A stretch of 56,754 nt of DNA, taken from contig NZ_JAGGRI010000022.1 of the NCBI RefSeq assembly GCF_018612875.1, positions 1 to 56,754 on the forward strand. Reading direction: 5' to 3'. The DNA is from Lysobacter sp. ISL-50 (GTDB taxonomy: Bacteria; Pseudomonadota; Gammaproteobacteria; Xanthomonadales; Xanthomonadaceae). Positions within the stretch are counted from its first letter, which is position 1; every line of letters starts with the position of its first letter. Shown in pieces: positions 38,859-45,924 of the stretch. A program made the translations under genes and the position numbers. The notes below the pieces were generated by a model that was not told where the DNA came from, did no database searches, and saw nothing but the letters and a program-made list of their open reading frames with translations.

Positions 38859-39262
38859 GGCGGCTCCTGCAACGGCGGTATGGCGGGTTGTGCGTCGTTG
38901 TCGCGGTGCGATCGTTCGCGGCGCGGCAACGGCGGGCGCGGCACGTCCCTGCACCCGGCGCCGATGGTGGGCTGGGGGGCGGGGTGGGCCAATAGCACCT
39001 TAGGGTTAGGGATCTGATGCGGAGTGTGCGTGGGGTTGGAAATACGCCGCTGAGCGCCGTTCAGTGGCAGGTCGCGCGCGCCGCGGGCGGGGTAGTGCTT
39101 TAGTCGAAGGCTGCCACCGCGGCGCGAACGATGCCGTGCCGGCTCGGCGAATCGTCGCGTCGTCGTTCCGCAGCTCACCGCGGCGGCGCGCGCCGCCATC
39201 TGCACGTCATCTGCGCCATTCATGCTTGTCCGGATGTGTCCGTCCTGCCCCCGGAGAGAGTC
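38859..39262. promoter_or_regulatory. Shared upstream region of kgtP and the TonB-dependent receptor gene
   Basis: About 400 bases without a gene between divergently transcribed genes, so both promoters should lie here. A GGCACG...TGCA sequence near 38940 resembles a sigma54 site, but the GG-GC spacing is one base short. No convincing sigma70 site was found. Confidence 0.4.
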
Positions 39263-41635
39263 ATGAAGTACCCCCACACCACGGCCGCGCTCGCGCTGGC
39301 GATTTCGACCGCGCTGGCGACCGTGCCGGTTTACGCCGCCACCGCCGCCGCCGATGCGCCCGCCAGCGCCGCGTCCGACGCGTCCGCCGACGCCTCCGCC
39401 GGCATGAGCGGCGAGACCACCACGCTCGACGCGGTGTCGGTAATCGGCATGGGCGAAACCCGTCAGGTGCAGCGCGTCAAGCTCGCCGACATCGAGAAGA
39501 CCACGCCCGGCACCAGCGCGCAGAAGATCCTCAACAAGCTGCCCGGCATCTCGGTGCAGTCCAACGACGCCTACGGCGCCAACGAGGAATCGCAGACCAT
39601 CAGCCTGCGCGGCTTCAACCAGCGCCTGCTCGGCTACACCCTCGACGGCATCCCGCTGGGCGACAACAGCTACGGCAACTACAACGGCCTGGGCATCAGC
39701 CGCGCGCTGATCGGCGAAAACCTGGCCAGCGCCGAACTCGCCGCCGGCATCGGCTCGCTCGGCACCGCCTCGACCAGCAACCTCGGCGGCACCTTGCAGT
39801 ATTACTCTTCCGATCCGCAGGCCGAATTCGGCCTGCGCGTCGCGCAGACCTTCGGCAGCGACAACACCCGCCGCACCTATGCGCGCCTGGACACCGGCGA
39901 GCACGGCGGCTTCTCGATGTATCTGTCCGGCTCGCTGCTCAGCGCCGACATGTGGTCGCGTCCCGGCGACAACCAGGACCAGAACCAGGTCAACCTAAAG
40001 GCGGTGTACAACTTCGGCGACGGCAACCGCATCAGCGCCTATGTCGCCAGCGCCGAGACCAGTCAGGCCAACTACGCCTATCTGTCGAAGGCCTTGCTCG
40101 CGCGCGGCGCGGATTGGGACTGGAATCTGTACAAGCCCGACTGGCAGCGCGCCATCGCCGCGGCGTACTGCGCGCCCAAGCCGTGGCCGGCCAACCAGCA
40201 TCGCGCCGGCGACCCGCGTTGTTCGTTCACCAGCCCGGCGGCGACGATCGACGACGCCTACTACGCCAGCCGCGCCATCCGCACCGACCATCTGGCCGCG
40301 CTGGCCGGCGAGTTCAATCTCGGCGAAGGCCTGCTGCTGAAGTCGCAGGCCTATTACCACGACGACCGCGGCCAGGGCCATTGGTGGTCGCCGGGCAATT
40401 ACTCGTACCCGAATACGCCCAAGGCGATCCCGATCTCGATCCGCAGCACCAACTACGGCATCAACCGCTACGGCGTGATGAGCTCGCTGGCCTGGGAGAT
40501 CGGCAACCACCGCATCGAAGGCGGCTTCTGGTACGAGAGCAATCACCACGACGTGCAGCGCAATTTCTATTTCATTCAAGGCCCGGTCAACGACGATCGC
40601 TTCCTCAACGATCCCGACCGCCGGCTGTTCTTCCAGAAGTACCGCATCAACACCCGCCAGGCCTATCTGCAGGACACCATCAGCCTGCTCGACGGCCGCA
40701 TGACCGTGGACGTGGGCGCCAAGAGCACCCAGGTGGACATGCGCGCGCGCCAGGTCGATCCGCGCGCGATGGAAGTGCCCAACGCGACCGGGCGCCTGGA
40801 AACCAAGGACAGCTTCCTGCCGCAGATCGGCGTGGGCTACAAGCTCGGCGAAGGCCAGGAATTGTTCGCGGCCTACACGGAAAACGTCGCCGCCTTCGTC
40901 GGCGGCGGCGCCGGCGGCCCGCTGGCGATCGGCCAGGCCGCGTTCGATGCGCAAAAGGCCGACCTCAAGCCGGAAGAATCGCAGACGCTGGAAGCCGGTT
41001 ACCGCCGCGTCGGCGAGACCTATCAGGCCTCGTTGAGCGTGTACAAGGTCAAGTTCGACAACCGCCTGCTGTCGTTGAACCCGTGCTCCAGCATCGAAGC
41101 CGGCACCCGTCCGGAGTGCATCACGAAGTTCTTCAACGTCGGTTCCGTGGACAGCTACGGCAGCGAGCTGGTCTTCATCTGGAAGCCGAGCGAACACTTC
41201 GAGTGGTACAACGCGCTGTCGTGGAACAAGTCTACTTATCAGGACAACTACATCGACAGCGGCAAGGTCGTGCAGACCCGCGACAAGCGCGTGGTCGATG
41301 TGCCGGACAAGATGCTGTCCAGCGAGATCAGCTATCGCAACGGCCCGTGGCTGGCGACGCTGAGCGGCAAATACACCGGCAAGCGCTATTACACCTACAC
41401 CAACGATAACGGCTTCGGCGGCTCGACCACCTTCGACGCGGCGGTGCGCTATACCTTCGACGCGATGGGGCCGTTCCGGCAGTGGTCGATCGCGCTCAAC
41501 GGTACCAACCTGGGCGACAAGCGCACGGCGAGCAACCTGACCGCGTTCAGCGCCTCCGATCCGCAGGGCAAGACCTATGCCTTCCATGCCAATGCGCCGC
41601 GGCAGGTGTTTTTGACCTTCGATGCCCGGTTCTGA
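39263..41635 (+). CDS. TonB-dependent outer-membrane receptor
   Basis: This 790-residue receptor has a signal peptide (ALALAISTALATVPVYA), a linker, a TonB-box-like VSVIGMG near residue 60, and a plug domain with ILNKLPGISVQSND and the LRGF/LDGIPLGD region. A long barrel follows, ending ...VFLTFDARF. The ATG at 39263 follows GGAGAGAG. The barrel segments GYRRVGETYQASLSVYKVKF and TNLGDKR fit siderophore-type receptors. The ligand is unknown; the divergent kgtP next door hints at an organic acid or metal-organic acid complex, which is inference. Confidence 0.92.
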   Translation: MKYPHTTAALALAISTALATVPVYAATAAADAPASAASDASADASAGMSGETTTLDAVSVIGMGETRQVQRVKLADIEKTTPGTSAQKILNKLPGISVQSNDAYGANEESQTISLRGFNQRLLGYTLDGIPLGDNSYGNYNGLGISRALIGENLASAELAAGIGSLGTASTSNLGGTLQYYSSDPQAEFGLRVAQTFGSDNTRRTYARLDTGEHGGFSMYLSGSLLSADMWSRPGDNQDQNQVNLKAVYNFGDGNRISAYVASAETSQANYAYLSKALLARGADWDWNLYKPDWQRAIAAAYCAPKPWPANQHRAGDPRCSFTSPAATIDDAYYASRAIRTDHLAALAGEFNLGEGLLLKSQAYYHDDRGQGHWWSPGNYSYPNTPKAIPISIRSTNYGINRYGVMSSLAWEIGNHRIEGGFWYESNHHDVQRNFYFIQGPVNDDRFLNDPDRRLFFQKYRINTRQAYLQDTISLLDGRMTVDVGAKSTQVDMRARQVDPRAMEVPNATGRLETKDSFLPQIGVGYKLGEGQELFAAYTENVAAFVGGGAGGPLAIGQAAFDAQKADLKPEESQTLEAGYRRVGETYQASLSVYKVKFDNRLLSLNPCSSIEAGTRPECITKFFNVGSVDSYGSELVFIWKPSEHFEWYNALSWNKSTYQDNYIDSGKVVQTRDKRVVDVPDKMLSSEISYRNGPWLATLSGKYTGKRYYTYTNDNGFGGSTTFDAAVRYTFDAMGPFRQWSIALNGTNLGDKRTASNLTAFSASDPQGKTYAFHANAPRQVFLTFDARF

Positions 41636-41706
41636 TGGGGTGATGTAGAGGTGCGGCGGCCCGAAGTGGGCCGTCGCATGCATGATTTCGCAGTCATTGT
41701 TTGGCT

Positions 41707-41735
41707 CGTCATTCCCGCGAATGCGGGAATGACAG
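41707..41735. repeat. REP-like palindrome (family A), single copy
   Basis: CGTCATTCCCGCGAATGCGG followed by GAATGAC is a near-perfect hairpin with arms GTCATTCCCGC/GCGGGAATGAC. It lies about 75 bases after the TonB receptor stop and may protect that message. Confidence 0.75.
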
Positions 41736-41765
41736 TGGTGGTTTTTGCTGCGACCTGATCGAAGT

Positions 41766-41846
41766 GCATCGGGGCTGAAGCCCCTCCTACAACAGACTTC
41801 GATAATGCGCCGAGGTCTTTTGTGGGAGGGGCTTCAGCCCCGATGC
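41766..41846. repeat. Family B inverted repeat (22-base arms)
   Basis: 41766-41787 is the exact complement of 41825-41846 (core CTTCAGCCCCGATGC). It lies between the convergent TonB receptor and Crp-family regulator genes and could serve as a bidirectional transcript end. Confidence 0.85.
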
Positions 41847-41895
41847 TCTTGTCCCAGAACTGGCCGATCTGTCCGATCAAAAACCCGCAGTAGAC

Positions 41896-42603
41896 CTAGC
41901 GCCCCTCCGGCAACCCCGACAACCGCGCCACCATCCGCTCCAGCGCAGCCGCATCGCGCAACACCACATGCCGATAGCGCAGCGCGATCCAGCCCTGTTG
42001 CTCCCACGAGCGCAGTTCCTTGCTCACGCTCTGTCGGGTCGCGCCGAGCATGCTGGCCAGATCGTCCTGCGGCAGCGCCAGGTCGATCAGCCGGCCTTCG
42101 GCTTCGTCCACGCCGTACACGCGCGCCAGTTCCAGCACGCGCTTGCCCAGGCGCGCGGCCAGCGGCAGGGTCAGGGCGTCTTCGACGAACTCCAGCACCG
42201 TGCGCAGCTTGCGGCACAGCAGGCGGGTGAAGCCGCGATACAACTCCGGGTGTTCGTTCAGCAGGGCCAGGAACCGCGTGCGCGGCAATAGCAGGATCTC
42301 GGTGTCGCCGACCGCCCGTGCATCCTGCGGACGCGGCTCGCCGTCGAACATCGATACCTCGCCGAACCAGCTGCCGGGTTCGAACAGCACGAACAGCATC
42401 TCGCGCCCGTTCGGCGTCGGCACGCTCATGCGGATGCGGCCGCGGACCACGCCGTACAGGCCGTCGGCGGCGTCGCCGCGCGCGTACAGCAGCTCGCCGT
42501 CGCGCAGGCGCCGGTGCACCGACATCGCCTCCAGGTGCGCGACCACGGCCGGCGACAGGTCGCGCAGCCAGGGATCGGCGGTGAGCGGCGAGCGATCGTG
42601 CAT
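41896..42603 (-). CDS. Crp/Fnr-family transcription regulator
   Basis: A 235-residue regulator with an N-terminal cyclic-nucleotide-binding-like domain (LYARGDAADGLYGVVRGRIR, GSWFGEVSMFDGEPR) and a C-terminal winged HTH (QDDLASMLGATRQSVSKELR, about 180-200). The Cys cluster of Fnr is missing, so it is unlikely to be an oxygen sensor of that type. The ligand is unknown; Clp-like proteins in xanthomonads bind c-di-GMP, but this one is more divergent. I used the ATG at 42603. It diverges from a class II aldolase gene 104 bases away. Confidence 0.88.
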   Translation of the reverse strand: MHDRSPLTADPWLRDLSPAVVAHLEAMSVHRRLRDGELLYARGDAADGLYGVVRGRIRMSVPTPNGREMLFVLFEPGSWFGEVSMFDGEPRPQDARAVGDTEILLLPRTRFLALLNEHPELYRGFTRLLCRKLRTVLEFVEDALTLPLAARLGKRVLELARVYGVDEAEGRLIDLALPQDDLASMLGATRQSVSKELRSWEQQGWIALRYRHVVLRDAAALERMVARLSGLPEGR

Positions 42604-42707
42604 GCGGGCTCCGGTGGCTGCGGGGTGCGGCAAGTGTCGGCCAGGCGACGGTCGCCGCCGCCGGCTCCGGGGTATTTTGCGCTCAGCCAACCCGAAGGTA
42701 AGCCACG

Positions 42708-43469
42708 ATGAGCGCACGCCCGATTGCCGGCCACGACGGCTCCGCCGAGGAATGGGCGCTGCGGGTCGATCTGGCCGCCGCCTACCGGCTGATCGCCCTG
42801 CACGGCTGGGACGATCTGATCTTCACCCATCTCACCGCCCGCGTCCCCGGCCCTGAGCACCATTTCCTGATCAACCCCTACGGCATGGGCTTCGCGGAGA
42901 TCACCGCGTCCTCGCTGGTCAAGGTCGGCCTGGACGGGCAGCCGGTCGGCGCCTCGGAGTATCCGGTCAATCCGGCCGGATTCGTGATCCACAGCGCGGT
43001 GCACGCCGCGCGCGAAGACGCCTTGTGCGTGATGCACACCCATTCGCTCAACGGCGTGGCGGTGTCGGCGCAGAAGGACGGCGTGCTGGCGATTTCGCAG
43101 CAGTCCTTGTTCGTGCTGGCGGCGCTGGGCTATCACGACTACGAGGGCGTGGCCCTCAACGACGCTGAGAAGCCGCGGCTGGTCGCCGACCTGGGCCGCA
43201 ATACTTTCCTGATGCTGCGCAATCACGGCCTGCTGACCGTGGGCGCGAGCGTCGCGGATGCGTTCCTGGCGATGTACATCTTCGAGGCCGCCTGCGCGAT
43301 CCAGGTGCGCGCGCTGGCCGGCGCGCGCGAGCTGCTGCCGATTCCGGCGCCGATCCTCGCCGGTATCCAGGCGCAGGCGGCGCAGGTGACGCGCGGGCTG
43401 GGCGGGGCGCTGGCGTGGCCTTCGTTGCTGCGGCGCTTGGCGCGGGAGAGTCCCGGGTACGAGCAATGA
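42708..43469 (+). CDS. Class II aldolase/adducin family protein
   Basis: This 253-residue protein is in the family of L-fuculose-phosphate and ribulose-phosphate aldolases/epimerases. Zinc-ligand histidines are visible in CVMHTHSLNG and LRNHGLLTVG, and the ITASSLVKVGLDGQPV block is typical. The substrate is unknown: adducin-like bacterial members often lack a defined sugar phosphate. The gene is divergent from a Crp-family regulator, which may control it. Family B repeats follow. Confidence 0.87.
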   Translation: MSARPIAGHDGSAEEWALRVDLAAAYRLIALHGWDDLIFTHLTARVPGPEHHFLINPYGMGFAEITASSLVKVGLDGQPVGASEYPVNPAGFVIHSAVHAAREDALCVMHTHSLNGVAVSAQKDGVLAISQQSLFVLAALGYHDYEGVALNDAEKPRLVADLGRNTFLMLRNHGLLTVGASVADAFLAMYIFEAACAIQVRALAGARELLPIPAPILAGIQAQAAQVTRGLGGALAWPSLLRRLARESPGYEQ

Positions 43470-43494
43470 GGCGGCGGCGCGAACTGAGCGAAGT

Positions 43495-43609
43495 GCATCG
43501 GGGCTGAAGCCCCTCCCACAAAAGACCTCTGCATCGGGGCTGAAGCCCTCCCACAAAAGACCTCCTGAGTGAAGGGCATCGGGGCTGAATCCATTCCCAC
43601 AAAAGACCT
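43495..43609. repeat. Three direct copies of the family B unit
   Basis: Units at 43495-43523, 43531-43559 and 43576-43609 share GCATCGGGGCTGAAGC and end in CCCACAAAAGACCTC. Unlike the other loci, all three face the same way, so no long hairpin forms. The third copy is the most diverged (CTGAATCCATTCCC). Confidence 0.8.
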
Positions 43610-43708
43610 CGGTGCGGGGAGCGACTTGACGGCGGCGTGTATACGCGGCGCATCATCGCTGTGTCGCGGCGTCGATCCGGGCTGCGCGCGCCATTCAGGA
43701 GAAACGCC

Positions 43709-44596
43709 GTGCAGGACAGCCTGTTGCTCAAGATCGGCCTGCCGATCGCGATCGCCATCATCATGTGCGGCATCGGCCTGACTCTCAGCGGCGAAGACTT
43801 CCGCCGCGTCGGCCGCCATCCCAAGCCGGTCGTGGTCGGCCTGATCGGCCACTACCTGCTACTGCCGGCGCTGGGCTTCGCGGTGGCCTGGATGTTTCCC
43901 GATTCGCTCGAATTCGCGGTTGGCTTCGTGCTGGTCGCGGCCTGTCCCAGCGGCAGCAGTTCGAACGCGCTGACCTATCTGGCCCGCGGCAACGTCGCCC
44001 TGGCGGTGACCCTGACCGTGATCAGCGCGCTGGTGACGTTCGTCAGCGTGCCCTTGCTGGTGAATCTGGCGCTGCAGTGGTTCGGCGGCGAAGCCCGCCA
44101 GATCCGCCTGCCGGTCGCGCAGACCGTGATGCATCTGGCCGCGCTGGTGCTGGTGCCGGTGTTGCTCGGCATGGGCGTGCGCCGGGTCGCGTCGGGTTTC
44201 GCGCTGCGGGTCGAACCGTGGGTGAGCCGGTTCGCGCTGGGGCTGTTGTTGTTGCTGATCGTGGCGATCATCGTGACCCAGCGCGACCTGCTGTGGCGCA
44301 GTTTTCCCGAACTGGGGCCGGCGGCGCTGGGGATGTGCGCGGCGGCGATCGGCGGCGGGTTTTTGCTGGCGCGGATCAGCGGCCTGGCGCTGCGCGATGC
44401 GATCACCGTCGGCATGGAGGTCGGCGTGCAGAACAGCACGCTGGCGATCGTGATCGCGCTGACCTTGCTGCAATCGCCGCAGATCGCGGTGCCGGCGGCG
44501 ATGTACGGGCTGATGATGTATCTGCCGGCGTTCGCGGTGGTGGTGCTGGGGCGGCGCGCGGTGGCGCGCGATGAGGCGCGCGGCGCCGTCGCCTGA
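43709..44596 (+). CDS. Bile acid:sodium symporter (BASS) family protein
   Basis: A 295-residue membrane protein with about nine or ten hydrophobic helices. The FVLVAACPSGSSSNALTYLARGN block is the conserved crossing motif of the BASS family, and EVGVQNSTLAIVIAL is the second crossing motif. Plant and bacterial members carry organic acids such as pyruvate and pantoate, not only bile acids. I chose the GTG at 43709 with AGGAG seven bases upstream. It converges with a PhzF-family gene, and a family E repeat lies in between. Confidence 0.88.
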   Translation: MQDSLLLKIGLPIAIAIIMCGIGLTLSGEDFRRVGRHPKPVVVGLIGHYLLLPALGFAVAWMFPDSLEFAVGFVLVAACPSGSSSNALTYLARGNVALAVTLTVISALVTFVSVPLLVNLALQWFGGEARQIRLPVAQTVMHLAALVLVPVLLGMGVRRVASGFALRVEPWVSRFALGLLLLLIVAIIVTQRDLLWRSFPELGPAALGMCAAAIGGGFLLARISGLALRDAITVGMEVGVQNSTLAIVIALTLLQSPQIAVPAAMYGLMMYLPAFAVVVLGRRAVARDEARGAVA

Positions 44597-44599
44597 GCC

Positions 44600-44690
44600 C
44601 CTCTCCCGTTGACGGGAGAGGGGTTGGGGTGAGGGCGCGCCCTCTTCCGGTCCTTCGGACCACCTTCTCCCGCAAGCGGGAGAAGGGTAG
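44600..44690. repeat. Family E palindromes between convergent genes
   Basis: CCCTCTCCCGTTGACGGGAG and CTTCTCCCGCAAGCGGGAGA are two short hairpins joined by GGTTGGGGTGAGGGCGCGCC. It is the same family as the element inside murL (48973-49112). It likely ends both convergent transcripts. Confidence 0.75.
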
Positions 44691-44693
44691 TAC

Positions 44694-45575
44694 TCAGCGC
44701 CAGTCGATCGTCCCGCGCACCACGTTGCTCACCCGTCCGCCCGACCAGACTTCGCCGTCGGCGTCCACGCGCAGTTCCAGGCGCGCGTCGAAACCGACTT
44801 CGCGGCCCTGGCTGACCGTGTAATGGCCGTCGCGGCCGGGCAGGGCGCCGTTGTGGTTGAGCCATGCCGCCAAGGTGGCGTTGGCCGCGCCGGAGGCGGC
44901 GTCCTCGAACTGCGCCGGCGCCCCGACGAAGGCGCGCACGACCAGATCGTAGTCGCGGCCGGCGTCGGCACGCGCGAACGCGCACAGGCCCATGCTCTCG
45001 GTGCTCTCGGCCAGGGCGCCGATGGCGGCCCAGTCCGGGCTCGCCGCGCGCAGGGCGGCTTCGTCGCGCAGCTCGGCCAGCCACCAGCGGCGGCCGCCGT
45101 CCATCAGCGCCGGCGGCAGCGCGCCCAGGGGCAGGCCGCGCAGGGTCGCGGCCAAGCGCGGGTCGCCCGCGCTGGCGGTCTCGACCACGCGCGCGCGCGG
45201 CGTGCGCACGGCGATCGTGCGCGCCTCGCCCTCGCCATCGACCGCCAGCGGCAACAGACCGGCCACGCCTTCCTGGACCAGACGGCCGTCCACCGGCGCG
45301 GCCAGGCCGGCTTCCAGCACCACGCAGGCGGTGCCGACGCTGGGATGGCCGGCGAAGGGGACTTCGCGGCGCGGGCTGAACATGCGGATGCGGTAGCTGG
45401 CGCCGGGCTGGGACGGCGGGAACACGAAGGTGGTTTCCGGCAGTCGGGTCCAGCGGGCGATGGCCTGCATGGCGGCGTCGTCGAGTCCTTGCGCATCCAG
45501 GACCACGGCGAGCGGATTGCCGGCGCCGGGGCGGTCGGCGAACACATCCAGTTGCAGATAGCGGCGTTGCGTCAT
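44694..45575 (-). CDS. PhzF-family isomerase-like protein
   Basis: A 293-residue protein with the two-lobed diaminopimelate-epimerase-like fold of the PhzF family. The start MTQRRYLQLDVFADRPGAGN, the catalytic Glu (E47 in RLPETTFVF), the FAGHPSVGTACVV loop and the QFEDAASGAANATLAAWL block are all typical. No other phenazine genes are in the window, so phenazine synthesis is not supported; most PhzF homologues have unknown substrates. It diverges from lysAC. Confidence 0.9.
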   Translation of the reverse strand: MTQRRYLQLDVFADRPGAGNPLAVVLDAQGLDDAAMQAIARWTRLPETTFVFPPSQPGASYRIRMFSPRREVPFAGHPSVGTACVVLEAGLAAPVDGRLVQEGVAGLLPLAVDGEGEARTIAVRTPRARVVETASAGDPRLAATLRGLPLGALPPALMDGGRRWWLAELRDEAALRAASPDWAAIGALAESTESMGLCAFARADAGRDYDLVVRAFVGAPAQFEDAASGAANATLAAWLNHNGALPGRDGHYTVSQGREVGFDARLELRVDADGEVWSGGRVSNVVRGTIDWR

Positions 45576-45697
45576 TTCGGGAAGAGGTCCGATGGGCCCA
45601 TGCGGTGGCGGGACAAGGGCGGTGCCAGGGAATAACGATAGAAAAGAATGCGTCGCAAGCTACAGCCAGGGTACGTTCGGGAGCCGGCCAGTTCGAC

Positions 45698-45860
45698 TAG
45701 AATCGTCGCTTCGTGCCCGGCTCCCGGATGAGCGCGCGGCTGTCGAAGGTGCGGCGTCCGCGCGAAGTTCCGCCGGGCGCTGCTCACAAGGCCGCGATTC
45801 TAGGCGCGCACGACCCGCAAGTGTGGAATCCCGCGACGTCCGCATCGACGCCGTCGCGGG
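45698..45860 (+). promoter_or_regulatory. Putative promoter and leader hairpin of lysAC
   Basis: TAGAAT at 45698-45703 is a good -10; the -35 (TTCGGG, 45676-45681) is weak. Downstream in the leader, CCCGCGACG (45830-45838) pairs with CGTCGCGGG (45852-45860). I see no lysine riboswitch features. The gap 45576-45924 contains no gene I can support. Confidence 0.4.
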
Positions 45861-45924
45861 CGGATCGACCTGCCCCGGCCGCGTGCCGGGCCCTAATCGA
45901 AGTGAAACGACAACCGAGGAAGAC

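Noticed and set aside
38939-38956. Possible sigma54 promoter (GGCACG...TGCA) before the TonB receptor gene
   Set aside because: The spacing between the GG and GC elements is one base too short, and the flanking bases differ from consensus.
44694-45575. Phenazine biosynthesis cluster
   Set aside because: Only a PhzF-family protein is present; no phzA/B/C/D/E/G neighbours.
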